Assembly (NCBI GenBank): GCA_035630295.1
Contig: DASQKY010000042.1
Coordinates: 124,001 to 188,000, forward strand
Direction of reading: 5' to 3'
Source: Acidimicrobiales bacterium
GTDB lineage: Bacteria; Actinomycetota; Acidimicrobiia; Acidimicrobiales; Iamiaceae
DNA: 64,000 nucleotides
The translations under genes were made by a program, and so were the position numbers. The notes under the pieces are model-generated. The model did not search any database, had not been told where the DNA came from, and saw only the letters and a list, made by a program, of their open reading frames with translations. Below are positions 44,819 through 56,500 of the stretch, piece by piece (positions within the stretch are counted from its first letter, which is position 1; every line of letters begins with the position of its first letter).

Positions 44819-45798
44819 GCCCCCACCCCCACCGGGACGGCGGCGGCCGGGCCGGGGGCGGTGCCGGCGGGGCTCGCCGCACCGTCCTCCAGGGACGTGG
44901 TGGCCCGCAGGGCGGCGATGGCCACCTCGATCTGGTCGTCGTCGGGCTCGGCGGTGGTGAGGCCCTGCAACCAGGACCCGGGGGCCATCAGGATGCGCCC
45001 CACCAGCTGGTGGCGACGGGTCCCGGCCAGGCGGATGGCCTCGTAGGCCACGCCGGCCACCAGGGGCAGGCCCACCAGGCGACTGGCCACCAGCACCGGC
45101 CAGCTCGGCGAGCCGACGATCACGTGGGCCAGCAGCGCCACCAGCACCACCAGCAGCAGGAAGGCGGTGCCGCACCGGGGGTGGCGGCGATCGAAGCGGC
45201 GGATGGCCGCCGGCTCCAGGGCCACGCCGTGCTCGTAGGCGTGGATGGTCATGTGCTCGGCGCCGTGGTAGGCGAAGGTGCGCCGCACCTCCGGCGACAG
45301 CGACAGCAGGGCCATGTAGCCGACCAGGACGGCCAGCCTGACCCCGGTCTCCACCAGGTTGAAGGCCCACCGGCCGTCGAGGCCGAGGAGCTTGGGCACC
45401 GCCGCGGGCAGCAGCACCAGGAAGGTCACGGCCAGGGCGCCGGCGATGGCGGTGGTGAGAGCCAGCCCGCCCTTCGAGTAGCCCTTGCCGTCCTCGGTGC
45501 CGCGCTCCTGGGCGCCCCACAGCATGGCTCGGGTGCCGAGGCGCACCGATTCCCACAGGGCGACCGAGCCCCGCAGCAGCGGGATGCGGCGGACGCCGTC
45601 GCCGTCGCCGGGCAGGGCGGTGACCGTGGTGGCGATGGTGCCGTCGCTGCGGCGGACGGCGGCCCCCCAGGCGCCGGCCCGGCGCATCATCACCCCGTCG
45701 ATGAGGGCCTGGCCGCCGATGGGGCCGAGGTCCTCGACCAGGCGGGGCGGGTGGTCGGCGGCCGCCGACGTGGCCGTGGGCGATGGCGTGGCGGGCAC
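44815..45798 (-). CDS. DUF1385 membrane protein
   Basis: A 327-residue protein with the DUF1385 hallmarks GGQALIDGVMMRRAGAWGAA, RIPLLRGSVALWESVRLG, FAYHGAEHMTIHAYEHGVAL and HPRCGTAFLLLVVLVALLAH. It has four to five membrane helices, and the His/Glu set in YHGAEH and YEHG suggests a metal site. The function is unknown in general. The GTG at 45798 follows a perfect AGGAGG; a longer frame to 45858 has no ribosome site. It is co-transcribed with the CPBP protease gene. Confidence 0.88.
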   Translation of the reverse strand: MPATPSPTATSAAADHPPRLVEDLGPIGGQALIDGVMMRRAGAWGAAVRRSDGTIATTVTALPGDGDGVRRIPLLRGSVALWESVRLGTRAMLWGAQERGTEDGKGYSKGGLALTTAIAGALAVTFLVLLPAAVPKLLGLDGRWAFNLVETGVRLAVLVGYMALLSLSPEVRRTFAYHGAEHMTIHAYEHGVALEPAAIRRFDRRHPRCGTAFLLLVVLVALLAHVIVGSPSWPVLVASRLVGLPLVAGVAYEAIRLAGTRRHQLVGRILMAPGSWLQGLTTAEPDDDQIEVAIAALRATTSLEDGAASPAGTAPGPAAAVPVGVGA

Positions 45799-46091
45799 GG
45801 GGTTCCTCCTGGACGCACCCGGGCGCCGCCGGGCATCAGCCACCCTCAGTGGTGGCAACGCCCGGCACTGTACGGACTCGGAGCCGACCTGTCTAGGTCG
45901 AACGGCCTACTTTTCGTCACGGATCGTGCTTTGGCTCGGCCTACGGATCACTCTGAGTCACGAGCGAGGGCGCTCTCCTCGGCGATCTCCAGGAAGGCCT
46001 CGGGCGCCAGCACGCGCCGCCCAGACGGCCAGCAGAGTCGCTGGACCTCAGGTGCATCAGGCGCGGGCGCCCCGCGCCGAGGCGGTCGGGC

Positions 46092-48341
46092 TCAGGAGGT
46101 GGGAGCGGTGGTGGAGGGGGGCGCGGCGTGGACGGCGGCGGCGTCCAGGCGCTCACCGTTCTCCAGGGCCTCGACCAGGTGCAGGGCGATGTCGGCCACC
46201 TTGACCTCCTCGTCCTTACCGGCCCCCTTCACGCCGTCGTCGATCATGATGTAGCAGAACGGGCAGGCGGTCGCGACCCGGCTGGCCCCGGTCTCGATGA
46301 GCTCGGCGGAGCGGGCGTCGTTGACCTTGGTCCCGATGGTCTCCTCCATGAACATGCGGGCCCCACCGGCGCCGCAGCACATGCCCTTGGTGCCGTTGCG
46401 GGGCGCCTCGACCACCTCGACGCCGCCCAGGCGGCCGATGACCTGCCGGGGGGCCAGGTAGACGTCGTTGTGGCGGCCCAGGTAGCAGGAGTCGTGGTAC
46501 ACGATGCGGTCCTCCAGCCGGGCCCGGCTGAGGTCGAGCTGCCCGCTCTCGGTCAGGTCCTCCAGGAGCTGCGAGTGGTGCAGCACCTCGTAGTTCCCGC
46601 CCAGCTGCGGGTACTCGTTGAGCAGCGTGTTGAAGCAGTGCGGGCACTGGGTGATGATCTTCTTCACGCCCATGCCGTCGAGGGTCTCGATGTTCTGCAT
46701 GGCCAGCATCTGGAAGATGTACTCGTTGCCCGAGCGGCGGGCCGGGTCGCCGGTGCAGTTCTCGGCCGGGCCCAGGATGGCGAAGTCGATGCCGGCCCGC
46801 TGGAGCAGCTTGGCCATGGCCTGGGTGACCTTCTGGTTCTTGTCGTCGAAGCTGCCGGCGCAGCCCACCCAGTACAGGTACTCGTGCTCCAGGGCCGAGG
46901 TGCCGTCCACGATGGGCACGTCGCCCAGCTTCTCGGTCCACTTGGCCCGCTCCGTCTGGCTCATGCCCCACGGGTTGCCGCTGTTCTCCATGCCCCGATA
47001 GGCGCTGCCCAGCTCGGTGGGGAAGTTCGACTCCATGAGCGACAGGTAGCGCCGCATGTCGAGGATCTTGTCCAGGATCTCGATGTTGACCGGGCAGATC
47101 TCGTCGCAGGCCTTGCAGGTGGTGCAGGCCCACACCTCCTCGGGGGTGATCCGCTCGAACAGCGAGTCGGCCCCGATGGTGATGTCGGAGTCCAGCCCGA
47201 TGGGGGGCGAGACCTTGGGGTCGCCGGTGGCCGCCATGACCTCGCCGGTCTTGAGGACGATCTCCCGGGGGTCGAGGGGCTTGCCGGTGGCATGGGCCGG
47301 GCAGACGCTGGTGCACCGCCCGCACATGGTGCAGGAGTCGGTGTCGAGGAGCTGCTTCCAGGTGAAGTCGGAGACGACCGAGGCGCCGAAGCTCTCCATC
47401 TCCGTCTCCATCAGGTTGGGCATGGCCTTCATGGCCCCCTTGGGGCGCTCCTTGTCCCGCAGGTACATGTTCAGCGGCGAGGTGAACATGTGGCGCAGCA
47501 TGGTCACCGGCAGGATGGCCAGGAACAGCACGAACGTGCCCACGTGGGCCAGCCACCAGATCTGGTGCCCGCCCGAGAGGGTGCCACTGCCCTCGATGAG
47601 GCCCGACAGCGGGTAGCCGATGACCGACCACCGCTCGAAGGCGGGCCGCCCGTCGAGGGCGATGCGCCACGCCTCGGCCCCGAAGCCGGTCACGGCCAGC
47701 GACAGCAGGGTGCCCAGGCCCAGGGCGTGCTCGGGCTTGGACTTGATGCGGATGCGGTACGGCCGCTGCACGTAGCGCCGCAGGATGGCCCAGGCCACCC
47801 CGGCGAAGAGGGCCAGGCCGGCCAGGTCGCCGACCAGGGAGTAAGCCTTGTACACGTCGCCGTGCAGGAACTTCATCGACTCGGGGACCTGGTGGTCGGC
47901 CTCGAGGATGAGCGTCACGGCCAGCAGGATCAGGAAGCTGAAGTAGATCAGCGAGTGCATGATCCCGGCCGCCGGGTCCCGCAGCAGGGTCTTCATGTAG
48001 ACGCCGGCCCGGAAGTCGGCCATGCGCCGCTTCACGTTCTTGGCCGTGGTGGCCCGGTTGTCGGGGCCGCCCCGCTGCCAGTTCTTGGTGCGCTGGGCGA
48101 AGAGGATCGAGCCGGCCAGGATGGCCGCCGGGACGACCAGGTAGAAGGCCAGCTTCACCGCGCTGGGGACGTTGTGCCAGACCTCGCGGCGCACGGGGGA
48201 GTCGTCGTGCCACTGGGTCAGCAGGGGCAGGCCCCCGCCGACCACGGCGGCGGCGACGGCGACGCCGGCCCCGAGGCCGATCACGAGGTGGTGGGGGCGG
48301 ATCCGCTTCGCCTGGGAGGAGGCGACCTCTGAAGTCTCCAT
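46092..48341 (-). CDS. Membrane Fe-S oxidoreductase (heterodisulfide reductase-like)
   Basis: A 749-residue protein. N-terminal membrane helices (about 20-300) resemble a cytochrome b/NarI-type quinone-linked unit. They are followed by two 4Fe-4S motifs (CTMCGRCTSVCP and CTTCKACDEICP) and two cysteine-rich CCG domains (GPAENCTGDPARR with QCPHCFNTLLNEYP; YHDSCYLGRHNDVY with GMCCGAGGARMF). This is the HdrDE-like layout also found in proteins between menaquinone and an unknown donor such as lactate, glycolate or acyl-CoA routes. The neighbours do not identify the donor. It is a single gene; the 293 bases before DUF1385 are empty. Confidence 0.88.
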   Translation of the reverse strand: METSEVASSQAKRIRPHHLVIGLGAGVAVAAAVVGGGLPLLTQWHDDSPVRREVWHNVPSAVKLAFYLVVPAAILAGSILFAQRTKNWQRGGPDNRATTAKNVKRRMADFRAGVYMKTLLRDPAAGIMHSLIYFSFLILLAVTLILEADHQVPESMKFLHGDVYKAYSLVGDLAGLALFAGVAWAILRRYVQRPYRIRIKSKPEHALGLGTLLSLAVTGFGAEAWRIALDGRPAFERWSVIGYPLSGLIEGSGTLSGGHQIWWLAHVGTFVLFLAILPVTMLRHMFTSPLNMYLRDKERPKGAMKAMPNLMETEMESFGASVVSDFTWKQLLDTDSCTMCGRCTSVCPAHATGKPLDPREIVLKTGEVMAATGDPKVSPPIGLDSDITIGADSLFERITPEEVWACTTCKACDEICPVNIEILDKILDMRRYLSLMESNFPTELGSAYRGMENSGNPWGMSQTERAKWTEKLGDVPIVDGTSALEHEYLYWVGCAGSFDDKNQKVTQAMAKLLQRAGIDFAILGPAENCTGDPARRSGNEYIFQMLAMQNIETLDGMGVKKIITQCPHCFNTLLNEYPQLGGNYEVLHHSQLLEDLTESGQLDLSRARLEDRIVYHDSCYLGRHNDVYLAPRQVIGRLGGVEVVEAPRNGTKGMCCGAGGARMFMEETIGTKVNDARSAELIETGASRVATACPFCYIMIDDGVKGAGKDEEVKVADIALHLVEALENGERLDAAAVHAAPPSTTAPTS

Positions 48342-48401
48342 GGTGCGGCTGACGCTACTTCCGACCCCGGGAAGCGGCCCACTCGTGGCGGCGTCCTGAC
48401 G

Positions 48402-48968
48402 TCAGCTGCTGGCCCGGCCCTGGGCCGGGGCGCCGGCCTCCAGCAGGTAGCCCCGGCTCCGCACCGTGTGGATGGTCAGGTCGAGGGGGGCCAGGCGCCG
48501 CCGGAGCCGCAAGACGTGCACGTCGAGGGCGTTGCGCCCCGGCGCCCCCTCGGGCCAGCCGGCCCGGGCCAGGGCCTCCCGGGTGACCACCGTGCCCATC
48601 CTGGCCAGGAGGGCCTGGGCCAGCCGGTGCTCGACCGGGGGCAGCGCCACCCACCGGTCGCCGACGCGGACGAGGCCGTCGTCGTCGAGGACCGGCTCGC
48701 CGCCCTCGGCCCCGGCGCCCGCCCGGCCCGGGCCGGCCGAGGCCACCCGGTGGGCCAGCCAGCGGACGCGGGCTCGCAGGTCGGCCTCGGCCACGGGGAT
48801 GCGGACCCAGTCCTCCAGCGCGTCGCCGGGCTCGGGGGCCGGGGTGCTGGGGTGGAGGAGCAGCACCCGGGGGTGGCCGGACTCCCGGAGGGCGGCGCGG
48901 GTCGACTCCTGCTCGGGCCAGCGGACGAGGGCGATCTCGGGACGCACGCCGGCGAGGTCATCGACCAT
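48402..48968 (-). CDS. Orphan OmpR-type winged-helix regulator
   Basis: A 188-residue protein. The N-terminal half looks like a shrunken response-regulator receiver without an obvious phosphoacceptor Asp (HPRVLLLHPSTPAPEPGDAL). The C-terminal half (about 90-180) is an OmpR-type winged helix: WVALPPVEHRLAQALLARMG, TVVTREALARAGWPEGAP, NALDVHVLRLRRRLAPLD, IHTVRSRGYLLEAG. There is no histidine kinase nearby. GlnR, the nitrogen regulator of actinobacteria, is also an orphan OmpR-type protein with an atypical receiver, and a GlnR-box-like array stands before amt 0.6 kb away. A link is possible but unproven. Confidence 0.8.
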   Translation of the reverse strand: MVDDLAGVRPEIALVRWPEQESTRAALRESGHPRVLLLHPSTPAPEPGDALEDWVRIPVAEADLRARVRWLAHRVASAGPGRAGAGAEGGEPVLDDDGLVRVGDRWVALPPVEHRLAQALLARMGTVVTREALARAGWPEGAPGRNALDVHVLRLRRRLAPLDLTIHTVRSRGYLLEAGAPAQGRASS

Positions 48969-49055
48969 GGCGCCGCACCGTACGCAGGCGACGTTTCGCT
49001 CCTGTTTCGCAGTTGTGAACGGGAGCCCGCCCCCCGGGCGGCGCGCCGTCGCCGC

Positions 49056-49481
49056 CTAGGAGAACAGCTTGGAGTCCAGCTCCCGCACCCGGCTGGCCAG
49101 GGCGGCCATCACCTTCCGGGACAGGCTGGGCACGTCCTCCAGCACCCCGGCGAACTGCCGGGCCCCCAGGACGAACACGGTCATGGGGCCGTCGGCCACC
49201 ACCGTGGCCGTGCGGGGGCCGTGGTCGAGGAGGGCCAGCTCGCCGACGCAGTCGCCGGGGCCGAGGGTGGCGACCTTGCGGGTGCCCCGCTTCACCACCG
49301 CCTTGCCCTCGATGACCACGAAGCACTCCCGGCCGGCGTCGCCCTGGCTGACCAGCACGTGGCCGTCGTCGACGGTGAGCTCGTCGCCGGCCTTGGCGAT
49401 CTTGCCCAGCTCCCGGCGCGAGCAGGCCGAGAACAGCGGCACGGAGGCGAGGTGGTCGAGGTAGGTCTCACGGCGGGCCAT
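49056..49481 (-). CDS. Cyclic-nucleotide-binding-domain protein
   Basis: A 141-residue single cNMP-binding domain: LFSACSRRELGKIAKAGDEL, then HVLVSQGDAGRECFVVIEGK and VATLGPGDCVGELALLDHGP RTATV. The PGDCVGELALL segment and the Arg after it form the phosphate-binding cassette. There is no DNA-binding domain, so it is not a Crp factor; it would act as a small sensor or adaptor. The ATG at 49481 is used because family similarity starts there. It is divergent from amt. Confidence 0.87.
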   Translation of the reverse strand: MARRETYLDHLASVPLFSACSRRELGKIAKAGDELTVDDGHVLVSQGDAGRECFVVIEGKAVVKRGTRKVATLGPGDCVGELALLDHGPRTATVVADGPMTVFVLGARQFAGVLEDVPSLSRKVMAALASRVRELDSKLFS

Positions 49482-49536
49482 GGGCCGGGAGCATACGGCC
49501 GGGCCGGGCGCGGCGCTGGCGACGCCCCCCACACGT

Positions 49537-49574
49537 GTCACGCGGCCGTCAAGGCCGCGAAATGTTGGCGAAAC
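49537..49574 (+). promoter_or_regulatory. GlnR-box-like array before amt-glnK
   Basis: Four 5-base units at exact 11-base steps: GTCAC (49537), GTCAA (49548), GAAAT (49559), GAAAC (49570). The GlnR box is GTNAC-N6-GAAAC-N6-GTNAC-N6-GAAAC. Units one and four match; the middle two match in part. It lies 65-100 bases upstream of the amt start, where such a box activates transcription in nitrogen starvation. Confidence 0.5.
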
Positions 49575-49638
49575 AGTCCCTCCTTACGGTGCCCCGCCAT
49601 CGGAGGCCCTCTGGGGCCCAGACGCGAAGGGTGAGTTG

Positions 49639-51274
<1,636 letters not shown>

Positions 51275-51294
51275 GCGCCCCGGTCCTCCCCGCC

Positions 51295-51326
51295 ACGACG
51301 CCCCCGGGTCCGCCCGGGGGCGTCGT
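51295..51326. terminator. Strong hairpin terminator after glnK
   Basis: A perfect 14-bp stem: ACGACGCCCCCGGG with loop TCCG and CCCGGGGGCGTCGT. It lies 20 bases past the glnK stop and ends the amt-glnK unit. There is no T-run, as is common in high-GC actinobacteria. Confidence 0.75.
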
Positions 51327-51462
51327 CGCGCCCGCCCCCCGGTCGCACCGGCCCGCACCGTCCGGCGCCCGCTGGCCCGCCCGTCCGCCGGTGGCGGGTA
51401 CCCTGGCCGTGGCGTGCCGGGAAGTCTGGTCGGCGACCTGATCGTCGACCCCGAGGACGCCC

Positions 51463-52716
51463 GTGCCCCACCGCCCGACCCCCTCCCGGCCCGCTGCCCC
51501 GGTCCGCCTGGCCCAGACCGTGTGGGCACCGGTGCGGCGCTTCCTGCAGGTCGAGGCGGCCGGCGGGGCGGTGCTGGCCGCCGCCGTCGTGGTCGCCCTG
51601 GTGTGGGCCAGCTCGCCGTGGTCGTCGTCCTACGAGCGGCTCTGGACCACCGAGCTGGCCCTCGGCGTCGGCGGCCACAGCATCGGGACCGACCTGCGGC
51701 ACTGGCTGGACGACGGGCTGATGACCCTGTTCTTCTTCGTGATCGGCCTGGAGATCCGGCGCGAGCTCACCGACGGGCACCTGGCGTCGGTCCGGGCCGC
51801 AGCGGTGCCGGCGCTGGGGGCGGTGGGCGGCATGGTCGTCCCCGCCCTGGCCTACCTGGCCGTCAACGCCGGGGGCGAGGGCGCCCACGGCTGGGGCATC
51901 CCCATGGCCACCGACGTGGCCTTCGCCGTCGGGGTGCTGGCCCTGCTCGGGTCCCGGGCGCCGACCGAGCTCAAGGTCCTGCTGCTCGCGCTGGCCATCG
52001 TCGACGACATCGGCGCCGTGGTGGTGATCGCCGCCTTCTACTCCGAGGGGCTCGATCTGCGCTGGGCGCTGGTCGCCCTGGCCGGGCTGGGGGTGGTGGT
52101 GGCCGCTCGGGTCGCCGGCCTCCGCATCGTCCCCGCCTACGTGGTCCTGGGCACCGTGGTGTGGTTCGCGACGTGGCGCTCGGGCGTGCACGCCACCATC
52201 GCCGGGGTGGCCCTGGGCCTTCTCACCCCGGCCCGGCCCCAGGCCGGGCCGGACGGCGCCGAGGCCCCCTCGGTGGCCCAGCGGCTCCAGGACCGGCTGC
52301 ACCCGTGGACCAGCTTCGTGGTCGTCCCCCTGTTCGCGCTGGCCAACGCCGGCATCGAGCTCTCGGCCGACGCCCTGGGGGACGCCGCCACCTCACCGGT
52401 GAGCCTCGGCGTGGTCGTGGGCCTGGTCCTGGGCAAGCCGGTGGGCGTGGTCGCCGCCGTCCTGCTGGCCACCCGGCTGGGCCTGGGCCACCTGCCGCCC
52501 GGCCTCTCGACCCGCCAGGTCGTCGGCCTGGGCACCCTGGCCGGCATCGGCTTCACCGTCTCGCTGTTCGTGGCCGGGCGCGCCTTCCCCGACCCGGTCC
52601 TGGCCGGCCAGGCCAAGGTGGGCATCCTGGCCGCCTCGCTCGTGGCCGCCGCCGTGGGCGCAGCCGTCCTGTGGACCGCCGGGCGATCGGAGGAGGCCGA
52701 CCCCGCCGCGCCGTGA
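51463..52716 (+). CDS. nhaA: Na+/H+ antiporter NhaA
   Basis: A 417-residue antiporter with about twelve membrane helices. Key motifs are DDGLMTLFFFVIGLEIRREL, IPMATDVAFAVGVLALLGSR, LALAIVDDIGAVVVIAAFYS (the Asp pair that binds Na+) and VVPLFALANAGIEL. The later Lys site is near LGLGHLPPGLSTRQVVGLGT. It exports Na+ in exchange for H+ and keeps pH and salt balance. The start is GTG at 51463; a longer frame from 51414 exists but is out of line with the family. The first 25 residues are a basic cytoplasmic extension. Confidence 0.93.
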   Translation: MPHRPTPSRPAAPVRLAQTVWAPVRRFLQVEAAGGAVLAAAVVVALVWASSPWSSSYERLWTTELALGVGGHSIGTDLRHWLDDGLMTLFFFVIGLEIRRELTDGHLASVRAAAVPALGAVGGMVVPALAYLAVNAGGEGAHGWGIPMATDVAFAVGVLALLGSRAPTELKVLLLALAIVDDIGAVVVIAAFYSEGLDLRWALVALAGLGVVVAARVAGLRIVPAYVVLGTVVWFATWRSGVHATIAGVALGLLTPARPQAGPDGAEAPSVAQRLQDRLHPWTSFVVVPLFALANAGIELSADALGDAATSPVSLGVVVGLVLGKPVGVVAAVLLATRLGLGHLPPGLSTRQVVGLGTLAGIGFTVSLFVAGRAFPDPVLAGQAKVGILAASLVAAAVGAAVLWTAGRSEEADPAAP

Positions 52717-52732
52717 CGCCGGCTCGGCTCGT

Positions 52733-53497
52733 TCAGGTGCGGGCCTGGGCCGCGACCGCGGCTGCGGCGGCGGCCACCGCGGCTTGGTCGCCGAGGCTGC
52801 GGCTGAGGGGGTCGCCGGGCTCGGCCGGGAGCATGGTGGCGGGGTCGAGGGCGTAGACGAGGGGGACACCGGTCGGGATGTTGAGCCCGGCGATGTCGTC
52901 GTCGCCGATGCCGTCGAGGTGCTTCACCAGGGCCCGGAGGCTGTTGCCGTGGGCCGCCACCAGCACCGTGCTCCCGGCGGCCAGGTCGGCGACGATGCCG
53001 TCGTACCAGTAGGGCAGCATGCGGGCCACCACGTCGGCCAGGCACTCGGCGGTGGGCAGCACGTCGGGCGGGAGGGCGGCGTAGCGGCGATCGGCGTTGG
53101 GGTCGTGCGGGTTGTCGGGGGCGATGGGCGGCGGCGAGACGTCGTAGCTGCGGCGCCACACGTGCACCTGCTCGGCGCCGTAGCGGGCCGCCGTCTCGGC
53201 CTTGTCGCGGCCGGTCAGGTCGCCGTAGTGGCGCTCGTTGAGGCGCCAGTGGCGCCGGACCGGCAGCCACGACAGGCCCATGGCCCCCAGAGCCAGCTCG
53301 GCGGTGCGGATGGCCCGGGTCTGCAGCGAGGTGTGGACCACGTCGAGGGCCAGGCCGGCCTCGGCCATCAGCCGGCCGGCCTCGACCGCCTCGGCCTCGC
53401 CCTTCTCCGACAGCGGGCAGTCCCACCACCCGGTGAAGAGGTTCTCGGCGTTCCAGGTGCTCTGGCCGTGGCGGACCAGGACGAGCGTGGCGGTCAT
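52733..53497 (-). CDS. gpmA: 2,3-bisphosphoglycerate-dependent phosphoglycerate mutase
   Basis: A 254-residue glycolytic enzyme that interconverts 3- and 2-phosphoglycerate through a phospho-His. The catalytic motif is [20 protein letters not shown] with His10. Others are [32 protein letters not shown] and the second His in [19 protein letters not shown]. The ATG at 53497 gives the usual N-terminus. The C-terminus is extended by an Ala-rich tail (about 20 residues). Here it lies convergent with nhaA. Confidence 0.94.
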   Translation of the reverse strand: MTATLVLVRHGQSTWNAENLFTGWWDCPLSEKGEAEAVEAGRLMAEAGLALDVVHTSLQTRAIRTAELALGAMGLSWLPVRRHWRLNERHYGDLTGRDKAETAARYGAEQVHVWRRSYDVSPPPIAPDNPHDPNADRRYAALPPDVLPTAECLADVVARMLPYWYDGIVADLAAGSTVLVAAHGNSLRALVKHLDGIGDDDIAGLNIPTGVPLVYALDPATMLPAEPGDPLSRSLGDQAAVAAAAAAVAAQART

Positions 53498-53532
53498 GGC
53501 CGGCCAGCGTAGGAGAGCCCGGGGCCCGGCCC

Positions 53533-53559
53533 GGTCCCGCCCCCACACGGGACGGGACC
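53533..53559 (-). terminator. Hairpin after the repeat protein gene
   Basis: GGTCCCG and CGGGACC pair over a 13-base loop, 13 bases past the stop of the large surface protein and before the gpmA start. It is a plausible terminator. Confidence 0.35.
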
Positions 53560-53571
53560 GATCGGTCGTGT

Positions 53572-56500
53572 TCAGCTCGAGGAGCCGGGCTGGTCGAACC
53601 CCGCTGCGGCCAGGCGGATCTCGACCCGGCGGAGGTCGCGGGTGCTGTCCAGGACCCCGGCGAAGAAGGTCAGCCCGCCGGCGTCGGCCGGGCGGCCCAG
53701 GATGCGCTGGTAGGCGTCCCGGACCCGGCGGCGCTCGACCTCGTCGGTGTCGAGCAACAGGTTGGCCACGGTGCGCCGCCTGGTGCTCGCGTCGAGGCGT
53801 CCCTGCCAGTACGTGAGGGCGGCCGGCTCGGGGGCCCGGCCCAGGAGCAGCTCGTAGAGCAGGGCGACGTAGCCGCCGTTGGTGCCCCCGGCCCGCTGGT
53901 AGAGCTCACCGGAGGACAGGATGGCCAGCTCCAGGTCCAGGAGGGGCCGGCCGCCCTGGAGGCGGGGAACCCAGTAGGCCAGCGCCCCGGCATCGGCCGG
54001 GCGGCCCAGCCAGGCCTGGTAGCGCTGCTCCACGACCCAGCTCGTGCCCTCCGTGGAGAAGGCGATCAGGGTGGCGACGTCCTTGGGGGAGGCACCGTCG
54101 GCCAGGAGGCCGGACCAGTACGCCAGGCCCTCCGGGTCCGACTCCCGGCCCAGCAGCGACTCGTAGGTGTGGTCCACCGCGGCCTCGTCGGGGGTGAACC
54201 GGGGCAGGGAGGTGACGGTGACGGTGTCGGTGTCGGTGCGTCCCTGGCCGTCGTCCACGGTGAGCTCGAAGGTCAGGACGGCCGGGGTGTCGGGCATCGT
54301 GAAGGTGGGCTGCGCCGTGGTGGCCCCGGCCAGCGTCACCGCCGGCCCCGCCGTCTGGGTCCAGCTGTGGCCCAGGGTCGTCCCGTCGTCGGGATCGGCG
54401 GAGCCGGTCCCGTCCAGGGTGACCACCGTGCGCTCCACCGCGTCGGCGTCGTCCCCGGCACCGGCGGTCGGGGCGCCGTTGACCCGGATGGCCACGGTGT
54501 CGGTATCGGTTCCGCCCCGCCCGTCGGACACGGTGAGGGTGAAGGTCAAGGTGGTGGGGCCGTCGGGGGCGGTGAAGGTGGGCGAGGCGGTGGTGGCGCC
54601 GGTGGGAGTGACGGTGGGGGTGCCGCCGGTCTGGGCCCACGAGTAGCCGAGGACGTCGCCGACGTCGCCGTCGGTGGAGCCGGCGCCGGTGAGGGTGACG
54701 GTGTCACCCAGGTTCACCAGCCGGTCGGGGCCGGCGTCGGCGTTCGGGATGGAGTTCACCGTGACCTGCACGGTGTCGGTGTCGGTGCGGCCCTGGCCGT
54801 CGTCGACGGTCAGCTCGAAGGTGAGCGTGGCCGGCCCGGTCGGGGCGGTGAAGGTGGGCTGGGCGGTGGTCGCACCGCTCAGGGTGACGGCCGGACCGGT
54901 GGTCTGGACCCAGGAGTAGCCGAGGGTGGTGCCGCTGTCCGGGTCGGACGACCCGCGGCCGTCGAGGGTGACGGCGGCTCCGTCGTTGACGGCCTGGTCG
55001 GGCCCGGCGTCGGCCTCGGGCGGGCCGTTGACCCGGGTGGTCACGGTGTCGGTGTCGGTGCCGCCCCGCCCGTCGTCCACGGTGAGCTCGAAGGTGAGGG
55101 TGGCCGGCCCGGCCGGGGCGGTGAAGCTCGGCGTCACCGTGGTGGCCCCGGTGAGGGTCACGGCGGGCCCGGCGATCTGGACCCACGAGTAGCCGAGGAC
55201 GTCGGTGACATCGGGGTCGGAGGAGCCGGCACCGCTCAGGTTCACGGTGTCACCGGTGTTGGCCAGCTGGTCACCCCCGGCCGCCGCCGTGGGTCGGCGG
55301 TTGATGGAGATCTCCACCGTGTCGGTGTCGGTGCGCCCCTCGCCGTCGGACATGGTGAGGCTGAAGGTCAGCGGGACGGCCGACGCCGGAGCGGTGAAGG
55401 TGGGCGAGGACGTGTCCGGCCCGATGAGGATGACCGTGGGCCCGGCCGTCTGGGTCCAGGCGTAGGTGAGGGTGTCCCCGGCGTCGGGGTCCGACGACCC
55501 GGTGCCGTCCAGGGTCACGGTCTCGCCCTGGACCGCCAGCTCGTCGGGACCGGCGTCGGCGTCGGGCGGGCCGTTGACCCGGGTGGTCACGGTGTCGGTG
55601 TCGGTGTCGGTGCCGCCCCGCCCGTCGTCCACGGTGAGCTCGAAGGTCAGGGTGGCCGGGCCCTCGGGGGCGGTGAAGCTCGGGGTGTCGGTGTTGGCGC
55701 CCGTGAGGGTCACAGCCGGGCCGGCCGTCTGGACCCACGAGTAGCCGAGGACGTCGAGGGGGTCGGGGTCGGACGACCCGGTGCCGTCCAGCTCGGCCAG
55801 GTCGTCCTTGTTGACCACCTGGTCGGGCCCGGCGTCGGCCTCGGGCGGCTCGTTGACGGTGATGGCCACGGTGTCGGTGTCGGTGCGCCCGTCGCCGTCG
55901 TCCACCGTGAGGGTGAAGGTGAGCGTGGTCGACGCCGCCGGGGCGGTGAAGGTGGGGCTGTCGGTGTCGGCCCCGGTGAGGGTCACGGTGGGGCTGCCGC
56001 CGGTCTGCACCCAGGAGTGGGCGAGGACGGTGCCGCTGTCCGGGTCGCTCGACCCGCTGCCGTCGAGGGTCACCGTGGACTCGGCCAGGACGGTCTGGTC
56101 GGGCCCGGCGTCGGCCTCGGGCGGGCCGTTGACGGTGATGGTCACGGTGTCGGTGTCGGTGTGGGGGCCGACCCCGTCGTCGTCGACGGTGAGGGTGAAG
56201 GTGAGGGTGGCCGGTCCGGCCGGGGCCTCGAAGGAGTGTGCGACGGTGTCGGCCCCGGTGAGGGTCACGGTGGGGCTGCCGCCGGTCTGGGCCCAGCTGT
56301 AGGTGAAGGGGTCGTCCTCGGGGTCGCTGGAGCCGGTGCCGTCCAGGTCGACCTCGTCACCGGCGTTGACCAGCTGGTCCTCGCCGGCGTCGGCCTGGGC
56401 CGCGGCGTTGGGCGGCGGGACCACGGCGATGGTGGTGGTGTAGGTGGTCTGGCCGCCGTCCTTGTCGGTGATGCGGCCCCGGATCACGTGGTCGCCCAGG

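Noticed and set aside
45799-46091. Gene between DUF1385 and the Fe-S oxidoreductase
   Set aside because: Only short frames, no codon bias or motif; treated as intergenic.
54210-56410. Non-coding tandem repeat
   Set aside because: It keeps frame and encodes PKD-like domains; the repeat is protein-driven.
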